Shown here: positions 55,541 through 64,000 of the stretch, one piece after another | Layout of the letters: every line of letters starts with the position of its first letter | Position numbering within the stretch: the first letter of the stretch is position 1 | Origin: Clytia hemisphaerica | Lineage: Eukaryota > Cnidaria > Hydrozoa > Leptothecata > Clytiidae | Assembly: GCA_902728285.1 (NCBI GenBank) | Contig: CACVBU010000362.1 | Span: 423,156-487,155 of the forward strand | Direction of reading: 5' to 3' | Length of the DNA: 64,000 nt | The notes under the pieces: model-generated | Database searches by the model: none | What the model was told of the DNA's origin: nothing | The model's input: only the letters and a program-made list of their open reading frames with translations | Program-made: the position numbers and the translations under genes

Positions 55541-58500
55541 CTAAAATTCGAGAATGGTTGTGTACGGGCCGTTCGTTTCCATGTTTAAGACCTGCAGGTT
55601 ACCATACGTACCTAAAATTAAACGTTATTTATTTAAAAAGGGTGGCACTTTGCTTTTAACACACCTGTCTCACAGCACCACTGGAACCTTTTTCCTCAGT
55701 GGCGATAAAAATTCCTACTGAAATCCCAATGGGGATAAAAATTATATTGTTCAAAGGTTAAACAAGCAACATGCTGAATGGACCTACCTAATGATTAACA
55801 TCAGATGAAAATAAGAAAAAAGTGACAATAATTGTACAAAAATTCAGAATGGAAAAATAAAGCTTGTGTGTTGAATAATGTAAAATGGTAAAAAGGAATG
55901 TCCCCAAATACGAAGATCACTTAAACCATTCAGACCCAAAAAACCTTTTAAGCTGTTTTTGGCCCAAATTTGCCCCAAAAAAATTTCCTTAAAAATCTGG
56001 CTCCGTCACATTTTGGGCATCATTGTGCAAAAAATCAGAAAAAATTATGAAAAAAAACATTTCAGCCATTCTTTCCCTATTTCCCCAAAATACGAAAATC
56101 CGTTTTTAAGGCGAATAAAAATTTTCCGGGAAAAACCACTTCAGCCATTCTTTAGAGAATCTTGCCCTCCATCTTTGTACAAAAAATCAGAAAAAAGTAA
56201 TTACAGAATTTTGCACAAGTCCCAAAAAACCCTATTTTTAGGCAGTTTTTGGCCCAAATTTGCCTAAATATATTTTTTTTCGAAAATCGGGCTCCGACAC
56301 ATTTTAGGCATTGCCATTTTGCATCATTGTGCAAAATATCAGAAAAAAATAACGAGTCAACATTGAGAAAAGCTATATTTTCTTATTTGGTTAAAGGGAA
56401 TTTCCCCCAAAATACGAAAATCCGTTTTTTAAGGCGAATAAGAATTTTCCGGGAAAAACCACTTCAGCCATTCTTTAGAGAATCTTGCCTTCCATCTTTG
56501 TACAAAAAATCAAAAAAAAGTCCAAAAAACCCTATTTTTAGGTAGTTTTTGGCCCAAATTTGCCCAAACAAATTTTTTCTTAAAAATTGGGCTCCGTCAC
56601 GTTCTGGACATTGCCATTTTGCATCATTGTGCAAAAAATCAGAAAAAACTAATGAGCCAATCCTGAGAAAAGCTGGTAACAGACGGACGGACGGACGGAC
56701 GGACGTACGGACGAACGAACGGACGGACATGGGTTAATTTATAGAACCTCCACCGGGTTCCATTGGGGATGGTTTTAGAGTGCAATTTTTAAACATTTAT
56801 TTTTGAGTGGGGATGAAATATGAATCAATTTCCCAGTTGGGCTAAAATTCCAGGGTACTTTCCTACCGGGGACGAAATTTTTGCCATATTTTCCAGTGGG
56901 CTGCGGTTCCAGTGGGTCTGTGACACAGGGGTGTCTTTTATTCCTTTCTTCATGTATGTAGAACTGGTCATTTTCAAAAAGAAATTGTATAACTGCATGA
57001 ATACAACTATACAACCATAAGTTTAAAGCCAGAAAATTCTGGATAGGAAATGAAGCCACTTATTTTCAATCCAAAACAAGTAACCCGAGTGGTTTTCACA
57101 TAAACGTCCGCGTAAATCATAACATTTCACTTATTCTTGCTTAAGAAAGGTTTAAGATCCTTTTCTAGTATTTTCGGCTTTAAACTCAATGCTATGATCA
57201 ACCCGGTAATGGGGTTGGTAATGAATTTACATTAAATCATGTCAAAGTTCTTTATCTGTAGTAAGGATCTCAATACAACGACTCATAGTAGTGTCCTAGC
57301 AGGCTTTTAAAAGGGGGAGGACTATGAGGTCACTATGTGACTTCAGGCATTTCGACGACATTCCATCCTGGTAAACTTGAACCCACTCTCCTCGCGTTTT
57401 AAAGGTTGATATATGTATAATGAACGAACCTAAAAAGTGGCATACCACGTTTTTGTGACTAAGTTGTCGTCGATCATATAAAATTGATGATAGCTGATGT
57501 AAAAGGACTAGATCGTATCAAGACAGAATGTTGTGAGAAAAAAACTTTGAAACAAAAGTCATAGAGAATGACAAGCAAGGTTTAAATCAAATATTCTAAT
57601 AGATTACTCCATTTTGAGTTAAAGGGATAATCAGATGGTTTGAGCATAGTCCTTATAAAAAACACAGTCTGGAAGCTTATTGTTTTAACTTTTTGTAAGC
57701 TTTTCCTTTGTTAATATAAAAAGATAAAAATCGATTTGCTCAGTTTTTGATCACGTTGCCAAGTATTCCTCATGTGATTGGTTTAGGATTTAATCACATG
57801 ATCAAAAAGTGAGCAAAACAAACTAATTTCTCAAGCACAAGTCCAAGTAAGAAACAATGGAAAAAAAACAAAAGGCTTCCAGACCAGAGTTTTTTATACG
57901 GACTATGGTTTGAGATATTAGACATGTGGGATTTCTGAGCAAAAGCTGAAAATTTTTGAGTCCCGGAATCTTCGAGTTAGAAAACTTGGAGTTAGCGATT
58001 TTCGAGTTAGGAATTTTCGAGCTAGCTAAATTATGACGTCATGAAAGTGCAAATTCTGACGTCACTCGACTCTAACTCGATTTTTTATTTTCAAAAAATA
58101 TTTTTCGAGTTAAAATAACTCGAATTTTATTTTTCGTAAAAACCTTTTCGAGTTAGCTAACTCGAATTTCTTTTTCACAAAACCTTTTTTCGAGTTAGCT
58201 AACTCGGAATTTATTTTTCGTTCACAAGTTTTCGAGTTAGCCAGGCTTTGTCATTTGAAAAATGCAGGCGTATGGTCAATCACACTCCCAAAACTTTATT
58301 TTTTGGAATTTAGGCGTGTGATAAGGAGTGCTGTGTACAACTTTAGTAGTGAAATTTGGATTTATGGCGTGTGATTGATCACACCCCTCAGAGATTTTAG
58401 GTGTGTGAGCTATCTTGGATTTTTTTGTATGGTAGTAGAAAAATCCAAAGAATTTCGAAAAAGAAGTAGGCCTAACCATTTTCTATTTTCAGTTATATGA

Positions 58501-61436
58501 ACCCATTTTTAGAAAATTTAAACTGTGATATGCAGACTTCGGAAAAAAAGTTAGGAAAAAATAGTTATAGGTTTTATTAAGGACAATAGCCTAATTATCT
58601 CAAATCATCTGATAATCCCTTTAAAGAAAGACAAGCAGTTACCGCTATGCACAACACAATCATTCGGTTTGGATGTTCTGTTTTTTTCAAAAGATTCCTG
58701 GTAAAAAGAAAAATATAAATAATGTTAAGACATAGGATTTTTTGCACAACAATATTCAATCATGAGATTTGGGTTGCAGATAAGATGTATGCTTTTCGTC
58801 CTTAAATTGGGAGTCGCCAGCACTGTGTACTGCACATTGGCTGGCTGGGTCGATTTAGCCAGCATCTCTTAGCCCTATATAATCTTGAAGGTTAAAAATT
58901 ATAGAAAGATATATAATATACATATTTTATTATGCTTCCATTTCAGACAATTAATGCGATATTGACTGGCAGTGGCATGGCTCGATTTCAAGTCGGTCAA
59001 AGAAAATGTCAGATCTTTATTTCAAGACTTGCAATGGTGATAAGAAATGATAAAAAAATTCATAAGAGTTATCGTATTTACACCTATAACTTTAGGAGCT
59101 TTGGTCTGATTCCGTGAGCTTTTCAAGAAATTCGACATCATTTTATCCATCGGGCGTGCCAGAAATAATTTACCCTGTTTGAAATGAATTTCTTCAAGTT
59201 TTTTGAAAGAATCAACTTAAATTTTGATGGGTCATCTACGGATGTTTCATAGCTAGGGTATACCCCTTCAAATAATTATTCAGTATAACTTTTGACCCAT
59301 CAAAGTTCAAGTTTATATTATATATATATTGTAGACACCTTTGCAATATTGTAAGTACTTTACAATATACTGATGCGGCACTCACCAATATATTGCAATC
59401 AAGTCATGAAACACCATTTTTTGAGCAAGATAAATAATTGCAATTCTCACTAAAACACTAACCTTCATCTGTGCAACGAAATCAGAATACAACTGTTGAC
59501 CAAGCTCCTTAGAAACATTATTATGATATCTAAACAAAAAGGTAGGATATAAAAAAGAAGAAGAAATGAAAAATTGTGGTTTTAGAACTATGGAGAGTAT
59601 ATAAATCGTTTGTATAAAAGTTTTTTTTCCAACATGATAAATAAATAATAAATACTTTCCAAACGGGTGAAAATGGTCAAAATATGAAAAGTAGATTTGG
59701 CATTAGTTCTTTGGGTCTGGTCGTCAAAGTTAACAACTCACTGAGCTTTATATAAATCCTAGAGGTAGTTTCTCAATCCCGACCAAGCAAAATCTTTGAA
59801 CATGGTACCCTAATGGTAGCACTTACTCAATAGAGGTATAATGTATGATAATCGCTCGATCTACTTATCCTTTATTATTTTGATTTGGGATAATAGCGCG
59901 GTCGAACGCAAACGTTAGACAAAAACTCAAATCTATGGTGGATATAGTTTAACCCATAGTTTATAAAGGACAGTGGGTCTTGTTGAAAAATTTTCACAGA
60001 ATGATGGTATACAATGTATTGTTCTTACTGGATGGCTTTGCCTTTCATTCTTCCACCGAGAGTGGCCTGAAATTATAGAAATCGATAATTACTGAATGGT
60101 AGCTTTTAGTTTGAGCAAGGGAGGTTTAGCTCTGGTTTTAAGACGGCTGAATTTCTACTGTTTCTTCTATTGTTAAAGTAGCCAGAAAGTTGGCAGTTAA
60201 AATCTTCCCCTGGAAAAGATTGAAAGAGATTATTACATTGACGTTGAAAGAATGCTATACATTGACTTTAGACAGCAAACCTTCTGCCCTTCTCACAATT
60301 ACAATAGGCTATAGTCTATACAATTAAAATAGGCAGCGTGAAAAGTTAACTGTCAAAACCAGACCTCAGGCTTAAAACTTTTAAAGTATGTGTCATAGTT
60401 TGTTCCCCAAATGTCAGTGGTTTTAGAATATTTGAAAAATTTAGATACCCTCAAGATATGAGAATAAAAAAACATTGTGCAAAATCCTTTATTTGGGCCA
60501 TAAAGATTGTATAATCCAGCTCTTTGTTCTCTGCTTTGCTCTAAAGCACAAAGATAGCCCAAATTCCAAATGGAAAGAATCATAAAAAAAATGAATACTT
60601 GAGGGACGATCAGGACGTCACCAGGCAAGTCCATTATAGAAACTCGTTTTTGATTTTCCTCAGAAAAGGACAGCCGAACTTCAAGTATTGATTTCACTAT
60701 AATAAATAAATAATACATATCTTTAATGTTTTGAGAAAATATCTTGGGGGGGTGGGCTTACTCTCATTACTCAAGATAAAAGCTAGATTATACAAAATGA
60801 GTAAGGCATGATTTGGTTAATCGAGGAAAACCTTTTAGTTTAACATTTTAATATGAGCTCATGACCTCAATGGAAGCTTTTGAAAGATTAACCAGCATCT
60901 CCTAACAACCAGAATTTTTACCGAAAATTCAAATACCTGAATTTCCGGTCTAATTTCCTGAGACGCCCTGGAACATTTGTGGTAATACAAGTAAAAGGCA
61001 TTTTTTGAAAATCAAGAGACTTCTTTGAAACTCACCAATTTTGGGTAAATGATCGATTGCTGCATCTTTTAGAAAACAAATGAACACAACAACACCTTGG
61101 TTGATCTGAATAAAATGACAAATAGGGGGAATGTAATTTTATACACAAATTATCTAACTCTTTCCCCTGCAATACCTCATCATTATAATAATTTTTGTCC
61201 ACGAAACAATCAGTTAAATTCAAGATGAAAAAGTACCTGAAATTTATGTTTGCGTTTCAAATGAGTTTCATGAATTAAAGTATATAACCATGAACAAATT
61301 AATACAATATTCAGATCACAAACATTTTATATACTTGGACATATTGAGCAGGGCTGTCATCACCTTCAGCTGGCTTGACCATCAGTTTGGCTGATAGACA
61401 CTGCTGCATAATACATTTACCAACTAAGGAACTCAT
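55541..61436 (-). CDS. DTD2: D-aminoacyl-tRNA deacylase 2 (animal-specific tRNA deacylase, ATD), 166 aa
   Basis: Seven exons: 61436-61335, 61105-61036, 60696-60599, 60066-60029, 59529-59463, 58697-58643, 55611-55541. All are GT-AG and in phase, total 501 nt, against 168 aa for the human protein. Signature segments in order: QGVVVFICFLKDA (about 37-49), VSIMDLPGDVLIVPQ (about 76-90), ATLGGRMKGK (91-100), QYHNNVSKE (103-111) and, at the end, TYGNLQVLNMETNGPYT. The Gly-Pro pair of the active-site loop is Gly158-Pro159. The enzyme hydrolyses wrongly charged aminoacyl-tRNA; in animals ATD removes L-alanine mischarged on certain tRNA-Thr species (published family knowledge). It acts in the cytosol. 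The ATG lies immediately before a conserved short N-terminus. The neighbouring coiled-coil gene starts 420 bases downstream on the same strand. Confidence 0.95.
55930..56680. repeat. Three tandem copies of a ~290-bp unit in DTD2 intron 6
   Basis: The phrase TTTTTGGCCCAAATTTGCC recurs at about 55956, 56246 and 56546, each followed by CTCCG(T/A)CAC and a CATTGTGCAAAA block. Between them the pair ACGAAAATCCGTTTTT and GGAAAAACCACTTCAGCC recurs at about 56094 and 56416. The open frames crossing the units are simply copies of each other and not genes. Confidence 0.85.
56683..56712. repeat. GGAC microsatellite
   Basis: About seven GGAC-type units with two substitutions, at the end of the third copy of the ~290-bp tandem repeat. 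Confidence 0.85.
56745..56940. repeat. CACCCCTGTCTCACAG repeat, reverse part
   Basis: Contains CCACCGGGTTCCATTGGGGATG and ends GGTTCCAGTGGGTCTGTGAC then ACAGGGGTGTC, the mirror of the 32540 left end. It lies in DTD2 intron 6. Confidence 0.6.
57619..58624. mobile_element. ~1.0-kb element with TTAAAGGGATAATCAGATGG termini
   Basis: The left TTAAAGGGATAATCAGATGG and right ATCATCTGATAATCCCTTTAA ends share a TTAA at both borders, which could be a TTAA target duplication as made by piggyBac-type transposases (family knowledge). Inside are a second pair of inverted ends (CCTTATAAAAAACACAGTCTG at 57650 and AGTTTTTTATACGGACTATGG at 57890) and an array of CGAGTTAGCTAACTCGAA palindromes. No transposase frame. 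A 300-bp relative is at 17433-17735. Confidence 0.75.
57955..58250. repeat. Cluster of CGAGTTAGCTAACTCG palindromes
   Basis: At least ten TTCGAGTTAG words, several joined to their reverse complement as GAGTTAGCTAACTC, spaced 25-60 bases apart, with two TGACGTCA palindromes in the middle. It is an internal part of the 57619-58624 element. Confidence 0.8.
59742..59978. mobile_element. Second copy of the CACTGACCTTTATATA MITE, in DTD2 intron 4
   Basis: CACTGAGCTTTATATAAATCC on the left, AGTTTATAAAGGACAGTG on the right, with GACCAAGCAAAATCTT and GTACCCTAATGG shared internally. Confidence 0.75.
60128..60365. mobile_element. Third AGCTCTAGTTTAGACGG MITE, in DTD2 intron 3
   Basis: Left AGCTCTGGTTTTAAGACGG, right AACTGTCAAAACCAGACCT; diverged, but the inner CAATTA(C/A)AATAGGC words match. 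Confidence 0.65.
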
Positions 61437-62226
61437 TTTTGGCAGTGAAGCTTAAAAGTCTTTCAAGATTTTCACTCCTCTAACATTGTTGTATATTACT
61501 GTATTTTTTGTTCTCTAAATATTTATTTTCACTGAAAAAAAACACAGAAATTAGAAAGACAGAGTCAATGGTGTTTTTAATTAGCCATTCAAGTCATTAA
61601 TGTGCCAACAGCTCCCAAATGTAATTATATTTATAACTTTTGATCTAATGAATAACCAAATCTAATAAAATAATGACCCATCAAAAGTTTATCTAATCTT
61701 CTTTCCAATGGGAAAAGATTAGTCCTTTTAAAATAAAACCTTAAGCCCCTGGGAAAATTCACTTGAAAAAGAGAAGCTTTTTAGTGGCACTCCAGGTAGC
61801 ATCAAAGGATAAAAAGTTCATTTTCTTCTTCTTCTTCAGTGTTAAAAGTATTTTTCTCAAAACTTATAGTGCTCTTAAATATACCTTTCAAGTGGTATAT
61901 AATTTGAAACACTGGTTGAAAAAATGGCAAACAAAGAAGAATTTGTGTACTTAAAGCAAAAGAACTTCAGAAAGAAAGGTTTTAGGAATTTCATACTAAA
62001 GGTTCAAATAAAAAACAAAAAAGCAACATGAAGCACATTTAAAATAAATTTTGAATTTTAAGCATGATTTACATTTGAATGAAAGCACTGTTAGAAGATT
62101 GATGATGACGACAAATTTCACTGTGTAAATTTCTTTTTCACATTATTAAAAGTCACAAATCCTAAATCTGAAGATGAAAAGCTTATGGAGGATGAGGTAG
62201 GTTGCAAAACTAATAACTCTAAATAA
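61437..62226. other. Spacer between BTB gene and DTD2
   Basis: About 790 bases separate the BTB stop codon from the DTD2 start, both on the minus strand. It must hold the BTB 3' UTR and the DTD2 promoter. It is AT-rich with no clear AATAAA on the minus strand and no recognised repeat. The small open frames in it have no domain features. Confidence 0.5.
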
Positions 62227-63613
62227 CTAATAATCTTCTTCGTGATCAAACCAGTCTGGCAATAAGTCATCAGGAACATCTGCAGTAAGTTTGCAACAAC
62301 CTTCTGTGGTGACTTTTGCTTCAGCCAAGGTAAACAACTTGTCTTGTTGATAGTTCCTTAATACTGACAACATCCCGAAATCTCTTGTATTCAACAGCGT
62401 TTCGATAAATGTTTTATCCAATGATTTTCCTGATAATAAAACCCATAATCTTTTCCGTGCAATAAGTACTTTCAATCTCAAATCAAGAGCATTAAATTCA
62501 GATAGAGTTTGAAGCATAACAAATGAGTCAGTTAGTTGATCAAGAAACTGTTTTTCAATAATCTCCCATTGCATGAAAACAGCCAGATTTATATAATTGA
62601 AGATGGTTTGAGATTGATATTGAGGTTTCTCTTGTACTATGAATGTTTTTAAGTATTCCATGACTTTGTCTGAAAGCCAATCCACTTGATATTCATGGCA
62701 TAATTTGCAAAGGGAGAAAATATCTGTATTGCCTAAAAAAGAAATGAAAATTACAACAATATACAAATATTTGATTGGAATTAAAGTACAAAATAAAATG
62801 ATGAACTCAACAAATCTTTCAAATTTATGTTATAGATATCTGCAGAAAATAAGACTTTTAAAAATAAAATTCTTGACTTACGATTTATTTCTCCGTGATA
62901 AAGCATGAAGGTTAGAAAGGAAACCACTTCTGTGACATTCTTTCCAGGCAGCTGAATTAACTTTTCTTGGCCTTCTCTAAATGTAGACTGCAGCATAACT
63001 TTGAAAACTGGTGAATTCTCTGTTAACGTAAAAGAATTGACGTAAAGTTTCACATCACCAACAAGGAGTTGGACATCAGTAGCTGGAGTTTTAATTTGAA
63101 ATGAATTATAGCTGGTCTTTTGTTTCTTACTATTCTTAAAGTTAAAGTCCCATTCAAATCTTCGTTTTCTTGAATTATAAGTCGAATTATCCAGTATTTT
63201 ATCTTCATAAATCAATGCATCTAAGAAGTTGAGAATGATTTTGAGCTCCAAGAATTCTTTGGATCCTGGCATATGAACAGTTTCGCGCATAATGGTATTC
63301 TTCAATATCTCATACTTTAAAGTCCTTTCTAGATTTTGAAATACATTTGCAAGCATGAGATTTTTTTTAGCAGTACGTGGTCGAGGTACATAAGGATCCT
63401 TGTTCATAAAAAGGCATAGCAGTAATTTGAGGTTAAATGCATTTGCCATTCTTATAAAGAGTACATCTCCTCTAGTCAAATTACCACTGAACTTTTCAAA
63501 ATTTTTGACAAGTGATTCTTCGATGAAATCACTCAATGAAGTCAGCTGCCACTGTGTACAAAAGGACAGTATATCCCAGCATAAATATCTTGATTGTCCC
63601 AAAACAAGCTTAT
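62227..63613 (-). CDS. Double BTB/POZ protein, 3' two exons (5' end outside window)
   Basis: Exons 63613-62882 and 62732-62227 join in phase 1 (GEIN-R-NTDIF) and end at a TAG. The visible 411 residues begin inside an alpha-helical, BACK-like segment (FCTQWQLTSLSDFIEESL), which normally follows a first BTB domain; that domain must be encoded further right. A basic stretch (SRKRRFEW, KNSKKQK) resembling a nuclear localisation signal precedes a BTB/POZ domain (TDVQLLVGDVKLYVNSFTL, then FREGQEKLIQLPG and FLTFMLYHGEI) and a second helical region with an acidic end (DWFDHEEDY). BTB domains mediate dimerisation and often recruit cullin-3 ubiquitin ligase (family knowledge). The first visible residues follow a strong TTTTTTTTTCAG acceptor, so this is an internal exon. 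Orthology is not recognised. Confidence 0.8.
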
Positions 63614-64000
63614 CTGAAAAAAAAAATTTTAAGAAGTAACATTATTCTACCAATTTGAAAATAATATGCTCATAATCATGAATTTGACTATCTGATATAA
63701 TCCTAGTGTTCTAACAGCTGAGCATCATGTGTAAGACATTGAAGGTAATAAAGATAGATGGAGAGAAAACGTCTCCATAATGACCTAAATGGTCTTTGAA
63801 ATCTTTTATAAATCTATTCAAAGTGGCTTTCCTTTGATGTTACATCATTTGAAACAAAAAAAACACAAATTTATAACTTAAAAAAAAAGGCTACAGAGAA
63901 AAGCTTTTTGGTTGATTTTGAAAAACTTATTTTTGCAGAAAATTGTTAAAATGCAATTTGAAATAATTTCAACTGATGTATGGCTTTTAATGAAAGAAGT
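63614..64000. other. Partial intron of the BTB gene
   Basis: AT-rich sequence upstream of the acceptor at 63614-63616. I see no further exon or recognisable repeat before the window ends. Confidence 0.5.

Noticed and set aside
55959-56737. Three similar frames (CPK...ENP-like)
   Set aside because: Copies of the ~290-bp tandem repeat in DTD2 intron 6.

Overview
This is a slice of an intron-rich, AT-rich metazoan nuclear genome. The coding exons are short with GT-AG junctions, the introns are packed with small inverted-repeat transposons (MITEs), and I see no prokaryotic gene organisation. The gene content (a KIF19-type kinesin-8, an animal-type tRNA deacylase DTD2/ATD, a secreted copper monooxygenase, a Penelope-like retroelement and many TIR elements) suggests a marine invertebrate, perhaps a cnidarian. 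The species cannot be fixed from the sequence.

Four genes lie head-to-tail on the minus strand. From high to low coordinates they are: (1) the 3' part of a double BTB/POZ gene, whose 5' end lies outside the window (62227 to beyond 63613); (2) a complete seven-exon DTD2/ATD gene (55541-61436, 166 aa); (3) a complete 19-exon gene for a 768-residue protein I cannot name, with a beta-rich N-terminal domain, a charged linker and coiled coils (32078-55120); and (4) a KIF19-like kinesin in 19 exons (9-27984, 932 aa if the stop at position 9 is real). I spliced each model by hand. All reading phases are consistent from exon to exon, and the coding lengths are multiples of three.

One gene is on the plus strand: a two-exon secreted LPMO-like copper oxidase (46233-47606). 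It sits entirely inside an 8.7 kb intron of gene 3, in antisense orientation. The same intron holds a 27-bp minisatellite about 1.2 kb long and a broken Penelope-like retroelement.

The remaining sequence is introns and spacers built from at least eight dispersed inverted-repeat element families, tRNA-derived SINE fragments, tandem duplications (86, 99, about 290 and about 597 bp units) and microsatellites. Two features touch splice sites: a MITE whose end supplies the 5' splice site of KIF19 exon 8, and an 86-bp tandem array that multiplies the 3' splice site of KIF19 exon 2. I found no CRISPR array, operon or clear undescribed enzymatic system. The best candidates for novelty are the unnamed coiled-coil gene, the nested LPMO and the transposon/splice-site overlaps.
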